Shown here piece by piece: positions 33,028-40,613 of a stretch of 40,670 nt of DNA. The translations under genes and the position numbers were made by a program. Position 1 is the stretch's first letter. The number at the start of each line of letters is the position of its first letter. Source of the DNA: Desulfobacterales bacterium (GTDB lineage Bacteria; Desulfobacterota; Desulfobacteria; Desulfobacterales; JAAELO01). The notes below the pieces were generated by a model, which was given only the letters and a program-made list of their open reading frames with translations, was not told the origin of the DNA and made no database searches. The stretch covers positions 1 through 40,670 of the forward strand of contig JAAELO010000550.1 of NCBI GenBank assembly GCA_024226555.1. Reading direction: 5' to 3'.

Positions 33028-33822
33028 ATGAGAGTATGCATTGTTTTATTATTAACTTTGGTTCTGTCTTCCTGTATAAAGCCCGCTGAACCAATATTTT
33101 CTCCAGTTGAGTCGAACCTGAAAGTTATCACATATAATGTTAATTGGGGTGGAGCTGGAGTAAATCAGATTATTAACTATCTTGATAAAGCTGATGCTGA
33201 TGTGGTTTTTCTTCAGGAAACCAATAAACAATGGGAATATTATTTAACAAAACACCTAAATTATCGCTATCAATATTCCGTTTTCAAAGAATCGCAAGGT
33301 GCAGGTGGAATTGCATTTCTTTCAAAATATGAGATTAAAAATATCAAATTTATAAAACCTGTTGGTTGGTTCCCAGGCTTAAAAGCAGATATCAAAACAC
33401 CATTTGGTTTGGTTCAAATACTAAATGTTCATTTGCGACCACCTCTGTCTGAGCGAGGAACACCTACACTATCGGCCCTTTACAATTCATCAAAAAGACA
33501 TCGTATTGAGCTGGATCATTTCCTAAAAGAAACTGTTAAAGATATTCCTCTGATTATCGCTGGTGATTTCAATGAGGAGGAGAGTGATAAGGCTATCGTA
33601 AATCTTGTTAAGAAAGGATTTACAGATTCTCTTTCTATCTATGACCGTTCCTCAAACACCTGGAGATGGAAGGTTTTTTCGGGGTTTACGCTTAAAGGTA
33701 GATATGATCATATCTTATATAGTAAGCATTTACATTGTACAGGAGCTCGTGTGACAAATGTTAATGCAAGTGATCATATGCCTGTATTAGCAGTTTTAGT
33801 AAAGCGAAAGATTGATAAATAA
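33028..33822 (+). CDS. Endonuclease/exonuclease/phosphatase-family lipoprotein
   Basis: The 264-residue product has a lipobox LSSC (Cys16), so it is membrane-anchored outside the cytoplasm. The EEP fold motifs occur in order: KVITYNVNWGG, VVFLQETN (metal-binding Glu), NVHLRPP, IAGDFNEEES, YDHILYS and ASDHMPVLAVL (catalytic Asp-His). EEP proteins cleave phosphodiesters of nucleic acids or phospholipids or act as phosphatases; the outside location suggests nutrient or lipid use or DNA degradation. The start has AAAGGA upstream. Confidence 0.88.
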   Translation: MRVCIVLLLTLVLSSCIKPAEPIFSPVESNLKVITYNVNWGGAGVNQIINYLDKADADVVFLQETNKQWEYYLTKHLNYRYQYSVFKESQGAGGIAFLSKYEIKNIKFIKPVGWFPGLKADIKTPFGLVQILNVHLRPPLSERGTPTLSALYNSSKRHRIELDHFLKETVKDIPLIIAGDFNEEESDKAIVNLVKKGFTDSLSIYDRSSNTWRWKVFSGFTLKGRYDHILYSKHLHCTGARVTNVNASDHMPVLAVLVKRKIDK

Positions 33823-33871
33823 TGATGTGTTGATAAAGTATGAACTCACCCTAAGCAACCTTTGGAGGAAT

Positions 33872-34522
33872 ATGAATATGAAAAACATCTGTTTAATTCA
33901 ATTTTTGATTATATTTATATCCTGTAATACCTTATTTGGAGAGCCTATGTCTTATAAGAAATTAGAAATGCTTAAAAGATCAGACTTGATTTTAAAAGCT
34001 GCTAAACAGGTTAAAAATTCGTATTCAGGATTCAACATAAGTAATTTCCCCCATATATCGGTGCAGAAAAATGGAATAGAAATTTTAGTTACTTTCTTTC
34101 ATCATGCTTTTTTAGTAACAGGTAATGAGGGAAAAATCTATCAGGTCTCTGCCTTGCTTATATCAGGAAGTGTTTCAAATACTTATATTCAAAGACCATT
34201 TGGTGCTAAATCTGACTGGCCGTGGCCATATAGCGATCAAAGTAAAATTGATTACAGTTTAATAGAGTTCTATGCCCCAAACAGAATTGAAAAATCTACA
34301 ATTAACAAAGTTTATTTCCTCCTGAAAATGGATAAATCAAAAATATCACATGATACCAGAGTACTAATTTTTGAGAATTTTATGAATTACGGTGTTGTAA
34401 TAACAGATGGTTATTGGACAGGTTTTTCACTTTTTAACAAATTAACAGGTTCAAGAAAGGAGATGGGATATATGGATGTGATTACGACCCCGCCGGAACA
34501 CCCATGGCAATATATTGAATAA
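33872..34522 (+). CDS. Exported protein of unknown function
   Basis: The ATG at 33872 (or 33878) follows a strong ribosome-binding site, TTTGGAGGAAT, so I prefer it to an earlier in-frame start. The product of about 216 residues has a signal peptide (NICLIQFLIIFISCNTLFGEP); ISC may be a lipobox. The mature part contains WPWPYSDQSKIDYSLIEFYAP and ends PPEHPWQYIE. The family is not recognised. It lies 50 bases after the EEP gene and may be co-transcribed. Confidence 0.6.
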   Translation: MNMKNICLIQFLIIFISCNTLFGEPMSYKKLEMLKRSDLILKAAKQVKNSYSGFNISNFPHISVQKNGIEILVTFFHHAFLVTGNEGKIYQVSALLISGSVSNTYIQRPFGAKSDWPWPYSDQSKIDYSLIEFYAPNRIEKSTINKVYFLLKMDKSKISHDTRVLIFENFMNYGVVITDGYWTGFSLFNKLTGSRKEMGYMDVITTPPEHPWQYIE

Positions 34523-34747
34523 CACTCTCTTTTTTGTTTTAGCAGTAGCTGTTTCATTCATTTTTGGCTTAGAAACTTATGCAATTTTTTCAAGACATTA
34601 TCAGATACAAGACACCCGATTTTTTTAACACCAAAGAGATCAATATCTATCATAACTATATCATCGTTAATCATTTCTGTTTTTTATGAAACATGTTATC
34701 TTCTGAAAGTTTCAAATTACTTCTATGGAATTTATAAATGCTGTAAA
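34523..34747. other. Gene-free stretch before element copy 12
   Basis: About 225 bases between convergent genes. A minus-strand frame of 38 codons (34674-34558, MINDDIVMIDIDLFGVKK) exists but has no ribosome-binding site, so I do not call it. Nothing else is seen. Confidence 0.4.
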
Positions 34748-34908
34748 AGGAATCTCTAATAACCTCTCTTTTGGCGAAATACATTGTTATTTCCAAAAAA
34801 AACTGTAATAAAATCGGCTCATTATTTTTTGAAATGCAGAGATTTTATAAAATTAAAGCTTTTATGAACGCTATATTTCATCCAAAATTTTAATTATTAG
34901 AGGTTCCC
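34748..34908 (+). mobile_element. MITE-like element, copy 12 (long subfamily)
   Basis: A 161-bp copy with TAAA on each side (34744-34747, 34909-34912). It contains the extra AT-rich module around AAAGCTTTT that marks the longer subfamily. Confidence 0.9.
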
Positions 34909-34934
34909 TAAAGTTTTAGATTTTACGAATAAGC

Positions 34935-36071
34935 TTACTTTTTATCTGAATAAGCAATTTTACTTTTATTTTGGTCCATTCTCCACCAATAAGAGATGTT
35001 ACTTGTTTTTCTCATATCAACAACCACACCAGGTTTAGGTAGCAATAGATTAACTTCATTCTCTCTTGCATACTGAATTATTTTTTCGGCGGGTTCTTTC
35101 CATGGGTGAGTACCGAGTTGAAACAGGCCCCAGTGAATTGGCATTAATACTTTTCCTCTTAAATCCTTATATGCTTTTAACACATTTTTTGGACCGAGGT
35201 GTGTATCCGGCCACAATTTGTCATATGCACCAGACTCCAGCATCGCAATATCAAAGGGACCATATTTATCACCTATTAGTTTAAACTCCTTTGAATAACC
35301 ACCATCTCCGCTAAAATAGATACTGTATTTATCTGTTTTGATCACCCATGATGACCAGAGTGTCTGATTACGCTTAGTGAGTGCTCTTCCTGAGAAATGT
35401 TTGGATGGAGTTGAAATAATTTTATATCTGTTTTCAATTACAACCTGATCCCACCAATCAAACTCTTTTATCTTACTTTCAGGAACACCCCATTTCACAA
35501 GATATTTTCCAACACCAAGTGGGACATAGTAAAAAGGAATATTTCGTTTGGCAAGTTTTCTTATTGTATATTCATCCAGATGATCATAGTGGTCATGGGA
35601 AATAATAACTCCTGATATTTTAGGTAGGTCATCAAGTTCTGTAACCATATTAAAAAAACGTTTTGGACCAGCCCAGGTTAAAGGAGAGGCCCGTTTACCC
35701 CATACCGGGTCAGTCATGAAATACTTCCCCTCGATTTTAATTAAGACTGTGGAATGACCTAACCATGCAACCTGAAATTCTTTATCATCAAAATTTAAAA
35801 CCCTTTTTATTTTATTTCTCCTTAGGATAAACTTTTTATCTGGTTCAGCATCATTTCCTTCAAACACTCTTTTCCACACGGCTTTAAAAAGTCCCCAATC
35901 GACCATAATCCTGGTTTTTTCTATATTTACGAATTCACCATCTCTGAAGTTTTCGGATTGTTGAATTACTTTCAACTGCTTTTTATCGTATGGAGATTGA
36001 CGACTTGCACAACTTAAAACACTCAAAATAATTATAGTACATAATATAGATATTTTTAGCAGTTTTGTCAT
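34935..36071 (-). CDS. Metallo-beta-lactamase-fold lipoprotein (NAPE-PLD/UlaG-like)
   Basis: A 378-residue exported lipoprotein (lipobox LSC, Cys21). The MBL core has FQVAWLGHSTVLIKIEGKYFMTDPVWGKRASPLTWAGPKRF, the zinc ligands HDHYDHLD (159-166), a later SGDGGYS and MPIHWGLF. This set is that of the NAPE-PLD-like and UlaG-like branch, which hydrolyse phosphodiesters such as N-acyl-phosphatidylethanolamine or lactonic sugars. A lipid phosphodiesterase role is the better guess because of its membrane location. It is transcribed alone. Confidence 0.9.
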   Translation of the reverse strand: MTKLLKISILCTIIILSVLSCASRQSPYDKKQLKVIQQSENFRDGEFVNIEKTRIMVDWGLFKAVWKRVFEGNDAEPDKKFILRRNKIKRVLNFDDKEFQVAWLGHSTVLIKIEGKYFMTDPVWGKRASPLTWAGPKRFFNMVTELDDLPKISGVIISHDHYDHLDEYTIRKLAKRNIPFYYVPLGVGKYLVKWGVPESKIKEFDWWDQVVIENRYKIISTPSKHFSGRALTKRNQTLWSSWVIKTDKYSIYFSGDGGYSKEFKLIGDKYGPFDIAMLESGAYDKLWPDTHLGPKNVLKAYKDLRGKVLMPIHWGLFQLGTHPWKEPAEKIIQYARENEVNLLLPKPGVVVDMRKTSNISYWWRMDQNKSKIAYSDKK

Positions 36072-36096
36072 AACATAATCCTTTACGGTTTTTATA

Positions 36097-36137
36097 GGGA
36101 ATCCCTAATAACTTCCTTTTGATTATTAGAGATTCTC
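36097..36137 (+). mobile_element. MITE-like element, minimal deletion form (41 bp)
   Basis: GGGAATCCCTAATAACT at one end and GATTATTAGAGATTCTC at the other, with TATA on both sides (36093-36096, 36138-36141). Almost the whole interior is deleted, yet the target duplication is intact. Confidence 0.75.
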
Positions 36138-36211
36138 TATAATTAAAAGCTTAATTTAATATGATTCCTTTGCTACATTTTTTCAAGAGTATTAAGAAAT
36201 GTTAAGATTTA

Positions 36212-36331
36212 GGTAACCTCTAACGACTGCTCTTTTTGCGAAATACTTCGTTACCAAAAAAACTGTTGTAAAATCGGTTCGTTATTTTTGTTCATGCATT
36301 TCATCAAAAATTTTAATTATTAGAGGTTCCC
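36212..36331 (+). mobile_element. MITE-like element, copy 14 (full length)
   Basis: A 120-bp copy with ends GGTAACCTCTAACGACTG and AATTATTAGAGGTTCCC, flanked by TTTA at 36208-36211 and 36332-36335. Confidence 0.9.
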
Positions 36332-36489
36332 TTTAGTTATTTCTTAAAAACAAAAGTTTTTTGAATAGCAAAAAAAGGATTGGAACTCTGTGATATTGTA
36401 GATAAAAAGAGCTTGACAATAAACACGATTAAAGGGTATTTTATAGCTGAATGCTATTAAAACCTAAATTTACAAAGTTTCTAAATCAA
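36332..36489. other. Gene-free spacer between two element copies
   Basis: About 158 bases without coding potential. It is part of the 675-base interval between the MBL-fold gene and the receiver gene, most of which consists of three element copies. Confidence 0.4.
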
Positions 36490-36638
36490 GGGAACTTATA
36501 ATAATTAGAATTTCTGATGAAATACAAGACAAAAAAACAATGGGTTGATTCGTTTATAAAAAGCTTTAGTTTGTAAAGTGTACAGTTTTATTTTTGTTAT
36601 ATCTGTATTTCGCAAAAAGATCAGTTATTAGCGACTCC
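36490..36638 (-). mobile_element. MITE-like element, copy 15 (long subfamily)
   Basis: A 149-bp copy beginning GGGAACTTATAATAATT and ending AGTTATTAGCGACTCC, containing the AAAAGCTTTAG module. Its right end is degraded and no target duplication is clear. Confidence 0.8.
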
Positions 36639-36746
36639 TCCAGAATAGATATTCTGGAACCTAACTGCCTAATAACACATAATATATAAAAAGTGTTACT
36701 TAGAAGAGATTCCTTCAATTAACTACAAAATTTGGATTCCAAAATT

Positions 36747-37163
36747 ATGAGAATACTAATAGTTGAAGATGAAGAGCTAATAATTAAGGTGATGAACAAA
36801 ACATTTTCCTTCTATGGTGAATGCGAAATAGCTAAAAACAGTAAAGAGGCAATGATGTTATATCTGGCCGGAATTGAAAAAAATACTCCTTTTGGTCTTA
36901 TTCTTCTTGATATTGCGTTAAGCTCAGGGAGTGGGCTCTCTGTTTTAAAACAAATAAGAAAGCGGGAAAAAAAAGCTGGGGCCAAAAGTCATAAAGAGGG
37001 TGTGAAAATAATAATGACCACAGGGAACAGGAAAGAAAGTGTTGTTAAAGAATCTATAGCCTCTGGATGTAATGGTTATTTACTAAAACCTTTGAATCCT
37101 AAAATGGTTAAAGAGATACTCCAAAAACTGAAAATTACACCTCTTAAAAACTCAGATAGTTAA
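36747..37163 (+). CDS. Single-domain response regulator (CheY-like)
   Basis: The ATG at 36747 gives a 138-residue receiver protein with no output domain. The acidic pocket E7-D8 (ILIVEDEE), phospho-acceptor D55 (LILLDIALSSGSG), the Thr in MTTGN and the Lys-Pro pair in GYLLKPLNP are all present. It would relay or sink phosphate from a kinase encoded elsewhere, or control a partner by binding. A TTG start 15 bases earlier is possible. It is flanked by element copies on both sides. Confidence 0.9.
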   Translation: MRILIVEDEELIIKVMNKTFSFYGECEIAKNSKEAMMLYLAGIEKNTPFGLILLDIALSSGSGLSVLKQIRKREKKAGAKSHKEGVKIIMTTGNRKESVVKESIASGCNGYLLKPLNPKMVKEILQKLKITPLKNSDS

Positions 37164-37241
37164 AAGCTATTATTGCACTTCTAATTTTCCCCAATAATAA
37201 ATGAAATTATTGTCTTAATAATGCTAAAAGCTGTATAATAA

Positions 37242-37272
37242 GCATTGTATTTCAATCAAAATTCTAATAATT
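37242..37272 (+). repeat. Right-end fragment of a MITE-like element, head-to-head with copy 16
   Basis: GCATTGTATTTCAATCAAAA followed by TTCTAATAATT matches the last third of an element but stops short of the terminal bases. Directly beside it begins copy 16 in the opposite orientation, making a large palindrome. Confidence 0.6.
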
Positions 37273-37273
37273 G

Positions 37274-37400
37274 CTAATCTCTAATAATTAGAATTTTTGA
37301 TGAAAAATAGCGTTTATAAAAAGCTTTAATTTTATAAAGTGTACAGTTTTATTTTTGTTATATCTGTGTTTCGTAAAAAGATCAGTTATTAGAGTTTTCC
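37274..37400 (-). mobile_element. MITE-like element, copy 16 (long subfamily)
   Basis: About 127 bp: CTAATCTCTAATAATTAG at the left, AGTTATTAGAGTTTTCC at the right, with the AAAAGCTTTAATTTTATAAA module in the middle. It ends 24 bases before the PTH2-like gene. Confidence 0.75.
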
Positions 37401-37423
37401 ATAGTTTATAAAGGGTTTAACCT

Positions 37424-37774
37424 ATGAAAATGTATATTCTAATCAAAGACTCAATTCCTGAATGTTTTGCTATTCTGGCTGCTGCCCATTCGTCATTAGC
37501 TGCATATCTTAAATTCGAGGAATCAAATGAAATAAAGGAATGGCTCTCCGGCCCTTTCTACAAGGTCATTTGTAAAGTAAACGAAAAGGAGTTCAAAAAA
37601 GCAAAAGAGTTTGATGATAATGTTATCTTAACTGAATCAGCTCTTGAGAATCAGGAGGTCGCAATAGCTTTTAAACCAAGATCTGATTGGCCCAAACCTT
37701 TCAAATTTTATAAGGGAATCTCTAATAACTGTTCTTTTGGCAAAATACTTTGTTATTTCCAAAAAAAACTGTAA
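37424..37774 (+). CDS. PTH2-like (peptidyl-tRNA hydrolase II fold) protein with element-derived C-terminus
   Basis: The first 97 residues fit a small PTH2-like family: MYILIKDSIPECFAILAAAHSSLAAYLKF, IKEWLSGPFYKVICKV, EFKKAKEFDD and ALENQEVAIAFKPRSDWPKPFKF. Such proteins recycle peptidyl-tRNA or are catalytically different homologues; activity here is unproven. The last 19-20 residues (GISNNCSFGKILCYFQKKL) and the stop codon are encoded by element copy 17, inserted after FKFYK. Without it the frame would read FKFYKLYKG and run into another element end, matching the usual short ending of this family as I recall it. The fold is probably intact. Confidence 0.72.
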   Translation: MKMYILIKDSIPECFAILAAAHSSLAAYLKFEESNEIKEWLSGPFYKVICKVNEKEFKKAKEFDDNVILTESALENQEVAIAFKPRSDWPKPFKFYKGISNNCSFGKILCYFQKKL

Positions 37775-37842
37775 TAAAATCGGCTCGTTATTTTTTGAAA
37801 TGGCTTGTATTTTATCCAAAATTCTAATTATTAGAGGTTCCC
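37714..37842 (+). mobile_element. MITE-like element, copy 17 (full length)
   Basis: A 129-bp intact copy with ATAA at 37710-37713 and 37843-37846. It overlaps the 3' end of the PTH2-like gene and is nearly identical to copy 18 only about 170 bases away, so one or both moved recently. Confidence 0.93.
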
Positions 37843-37854
37843 ATAAGTTATACA

Positions 37855-37868
37855 AGGGAACCTCTAAC
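37855..37868 (+). repeat. Solo left end of the MITE-like element
   Basis: GGGAACCTCTAACC, a terminus without interior, at the place where the PTH2-like gene would have ended before copy 17 was inserted. Confidence 0.5.
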
Positions 37869-38012
37869 CGGAAGCAAATTTAAAAAAATTGAACGTAATT
37901 TTATATCGATCCAATTCAATTCATTCTAAATCCTTTAGATAGTCGTTTATTTAAGAATACAACCTTGCTAATGAAATACAATCCTTATAATTTAATAAAC
38001 AGGCACATTTAA
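37869..38012. other. Gene-free spacer between element copies
   Basis: About 144 AT-rich bases between the solo end and copy 18. No coding frame, RNA gene or clear promoter is seen. Confidence 0.4.
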
Positions 38013-38139
38013 GGGAATCTAATAACTGTTCTTTTGGCAAAATACTTTGTTATTTCCAAAAAAAACTGTAATAAAATCGGCTCGTTATTTTTTGAAATGG
38101 CTTGTATTTTATCCAAAATTCTAATTATTAGAGATTCCC
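38013..38139 (+). mobile_element. MITE-like element, copy 18 (full length)
   Basis: A 127-bp copy with TTAA at 38009-38012 and 38140-38143. It differs from copy 17 by a 2-base loss near the left end and one change in the right end. Confidence 0.93.
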
Positions 38140-38144
38140 TTAAA

Positions 38145-38160
38145 ACAAAAAGCTTTTTGT
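38145..38160. repeat. 16-bp perfect palindrome
   Basis: ACAAAAAGCTTTTTGT, two bases beyond the target duplication of copy 18. Its AAAGCTTT core recalls the module of the long element subfamily, but it stands alone. Confidence 0.4.
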
Positions 38161-38282
38161 ACTGGGGATATTCAACTTAGCAACTGGAAAAGTAAATTTG
38201 TTAAAAATTATAGAAACATTTCAACAGGGAAGTATTATTGTTTTGACCTTAATGTTTTAGTAATTAATTCAGGCTATTAATG

Positions 38283-38311
38283 TTGACTAAATCAATGTTG
38301 TATATTAATAT
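38283..38311 (+). promoter_or_regulatory. Promoter of padR-fetAB operon
   Basis: TTGACT (38283-38288) and TAATAT (38306-38311) with 17 bases between. The start codon of padR is 43 bases further on. The operator palindrome overlaps the -10 box. Confidence 0.55.
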
Positions 38312-38324
38312 CGAAATACGATAT
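38308..38324. promoter_or_regulatory. Candidate PadR operator
   Basis: ATATCG-AAATA-CGATAT is a perfect inverted repeat that covers the -10 box and probable start point of the padR operon. PadR proteins usually repress their own operon from such a position. Confidence 0.55.
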
Positions 38325-38353
38325 CGTAAATAAATATTGTCAGGGATTAATCA

Positions 38354-38662
38354 ATGAAAGATAAAATTCTTCAGAAACTATATCAGGGATTTGTTCAACT
38401 TCACGTTTTGTATCATTCTAAAAAGAAGCCGGTTTATGGTGTTTGGATGATGGAAGAGCTTAAGGAACATGGATATAATATCGGGCCTGGTACTCTTTAT
38501 CCAATTCTAAATAAGATGGAGAAAAACGGATTGCTCTCAAAAGAGAACAGAATCAGTGGTGGTAAGATAAGAAAATATTATTCTATCACAGATCTTGGGC
38601 TTGAGATCTTTGATGATGCCAGTAAAAAAGCCTCCGAGCTTTTCCATGAAATAGAGGAATAA
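38354..38662 (+). CDS. PadR-family transcriptional regulator
   Basis: The 102-residue protein is a subfamily-2-like PadR: a winged helix with KPVYGVWMMEELKEHGYNIGPGTLYPILNKMEKNGLL and the wing ISGGKIRKYYSITDLGLEIF, then a short C-terminal dimerisation helix. It is first in a tight operon with an iron-export-type ABC pair (5 bases to the ATPase start). It therefore probably represses that operon through the palindrome at 38308-38324 and releases it on sensing a ligand or metal, which is not identifiable from sequence. Confidence 0.9.
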   Translation: MKDKILQKLYQGFVQLHVLYHSKKKPVYGVWMMEELKEHGYNIGPGTLYPILNKMEKNGLLSKENRISGGKIRKYYSITDLGLEIFDDASKKASELFHEIEE

Positions 38663-38666
38663 GAGG

Positions 38667-39302
38667 ATGATCAAATTTAACAATATTAATTTGATATACG
38701 ACGATAAGGTACTGTTTAAGGATTACACTCTGAATATAGAGGAGAATGAAAAGATACTTATCAGCGGTCCTTCAGGTTGTGGTAAAACTTCTCTTTTCAG
38801 GTTACTTCTTGGATTTTCAAAATTAGATAAAGGTGAAATTCATTATAACAACCAGATACTTAATAAAAAAAGTATTCGGAAAATCAGAAGTCATATTTTT
38901 TATTTGAGTCAGGACATAGACTTCAGAAATGATATTGTTGAAAATATTATTAAAGAAGTATTTGAATATGATTTGAATAAGCACTTAAAGTACGATATCT
39001 CGCAAATTAATAAGTATATGATTGAACTTGAACTTGATGAGAACCTTTTGAGTAAAAACATTATTGATCTTTCAGGTGGAGAAAGACAAAGAATTGGTCT
39101 TTTAATTTGTTTTCTTCTAAACAGACCGATTCTTCTTCTTGATGAACCAACATCTGCTCTTGATGAAAAAATGAAGAATAAAGTTGCTGATCTGCTTATT
39201 CAGAAAGGGAAAACAGTTCTGATTATTTCCCACGATGAAGTATTTCAAAGAAATAAAAATTATAAAAAAGTGGAGCTAACAAATGGGAACAACGGATATT
39301 AA
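38667..39302 (+). CDS. fetA: ABC transporter ATPase, FetA-like
   Basis: A 211-residue ATPase with Walker A GPSGCGKTS (34-42), signature LSGGERQR and Walker B LLLLDEPTSALDE. Pairing with a UPF0014 permease identifies the FetAB type, described in E. coli as an iron exporter that protects against oxidative stress. The reading frame overlaps the permease by 20 bases, so the two are coupled in translation. A GAGGATG start context is good. Confidence 0.88.
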   Translation: MIKFNNINLIYDDKVLFKDYTLNIEENEKILISGPSGCGKTSLFRLLLGFSKLDKGEIHYNNQILNKKSIRKIRSHIFYLSQDIDFRNDIVENIIKEVFEYDLNKHLKYDISQINKYMIELELDENLLSKNIIDLSGGERQRIGLLICFLLNRPILLLDEPTSALDEKMKNKVADLLIQKGKTVLIISHDEVFQRNKNYKKVELTNGNNGY

Positions 39303-40068
39303 CGCTCTTTCACTTACTTATTTTCTTATATTTTTAGTACCGTTTGTTTTTGTATGTTTTAAAGTTAAACTAAATATTGTTAATAAAGTGATCTATTCAG
39401 TCGTAAGGATGGTTATTCAGTTAAGTTTTGTTGGAATTTATCTGAAATATATTTTTGATTATAATCAACCTCTGATTAATATTTTATATATTCTGATAAT
39501 GATTACAGTTGCGACTTTCTCTATACTTAACTCAACTAAACTTAAAATCCGAAATATGTTTATGCCTGTTTTTTGCTCCATTCTTATACCTGTTTCAGTT
39601 ATGCTTTTGTTTTTTAATAATGCTATTATTAGCATCAATAATATATTTGATGCAAAGTATCTTGTGACAATTGGTGGAATGCTTCTTGGAAATAGTTTGA
39701 GTGGCAATATAATAGCCCTTGATAATTTCTATTCAGATATAAAGAAAAATGAGAAGATATATCTTTATTCCATATCCCTGGGGGGAACAAGAATACAGGC
39801 TCTTGCACCATTTTTTCGTAAAAGTATTATCGCTTCAATAAATCCAATTGTTGCTTCAATGGCAACTATTGGCCTTGTAGCTCTTCCCGGCATGATGAGC
39901 GGACAGATCCTTGGAGGATCTTCTCCTGCTGTCGCCATAAAATATCAGATAGCTATTATGCTTGCTATTTTTTTCACTCAGTTTTTTAGTGTGAATCTTT
40001 CTATTTTGTTTTCAATAAAAATGGGGTTTAATGATTTCGATATTTTGAAAACAAAGATTTTTAATTAA
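39283..40068 (+). CDS. fetB: UPF0014 permease, FetB-like
   Basis: A 261-residue membrane protein with about seven helices. Diagnostic FetB/UPF0014 wording is IGGMLLGNSLSGNIIALDNFY, SLGGTRIQALAPFFRKSIIASINPIVASMATIGLVALPGMMSGQILGGSSPAVAIKYQIAIML. Together with FetA it should export iron (or another metal or small ion). It is the last gene of the padR operon. Confidence 0.9.
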   Translation: MGTTDINALSLTYFLIFLVPFVFVCFKVKLNIVNKVIYSVVRMVIQLSFVGIYLKYIFDYNQPLINILYILIMITVATFSILNSTKLKIRNMFMPVFCSILIPVSVMLLFFNNAIISINNIFDAKYLVTIGGMLLGNSLSGNIIALDNFYSDIKKNEKIYLYSISLGGTRIQALAPFFRKSIIASINPIVASMATIGLVALPGMMSGQILGGSSPAVAIKYQIAIMLAIFFTQFFSVNLSILFSIKMGFNDFDILKTKIFN

Positions 40069-40146
40069 ATTATGAAAACATCTAATAATTTGAATTTAAA
40101 AGTGTCTTATGATGATGACACATGTAACATTTACCAAATATGAGAA

Positions 40147-40557
40147 ATGATAATGACTTTTAATAATATATTTGAGAATTCAGGCAAATGTCCTTTCTGT
40201 TTTGATAATATCAGATCGGAAATTGTTTCTGAATTTAATTCTGTTTTGGCAATTGAGGATAGTTTTCCTGTTAGTGATGGACATCTCTTAATAATTCCGA
40301 AACGACACTGCTCTGATTACTTTGAGTTGACAGAGGATGAACTAAAAGATGCAAACTCACTTTTAAAAAACCTGCGCAAGGGAATTACAGAATCAGATTC
40401 TTCAGTGACTGGATTTAATATTGGCATGAATACGGGTGAATCAGCTGGTCAAACAATATTTCACTGTCATATTCATCTTATTCCAAGAAGGGATGGGGAT
40501 ACACCAAACCCAAGAGGTGGTGTGAGAGGTGTTATTCCAGATAAGATGAATTACTAA
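40147..40557 (+). CDS. HIT family nucleotide-binding hydrolase
   Basis: The 136 residues hold the HIT motif HCHIHLIPRR, preceded by GESAGQTIFH, plus the N-terminal zinc-like pair CPFCF and SDGHLLIIPKRHCSDYFEL. It belongs with the Ap4A-hydrolase/HINT group that hydrolyses dinucleoside polyphosphates or nucleoside phosphoramidates. The first ATG is used here; a second ATG two codons on is equally placed. It is transcribed alone, 78 bases after fetB. Confidence 0.9.
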   Translation: MIMTFNNIFENSGKCPFCFDNIRSEIVSEFNSVLAIEDSFPVSDGHLLIIPKRHCSDYFELTEDELKDANSLLKNLRKGITESDSSVTGFNIGMNTGESAGQTIFHCHIHLIPRRDGDTPNPRGGVRGVIPDKMNY

Positions 40558-40613
40558 CAAAGGTATAAGATTCTTCAGCGATTAACCATGTTTGCGATAT
40601 GGGATTAATTATA

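Noticed and set aside
34558-34674. 38-codon minus-strand frame (MINDDIVMIDIDLFGVKK...)
   Set aside because: No ribosome-binding site, no recognised family and only short length in AT-rich DNA. It cannot be told from chance.
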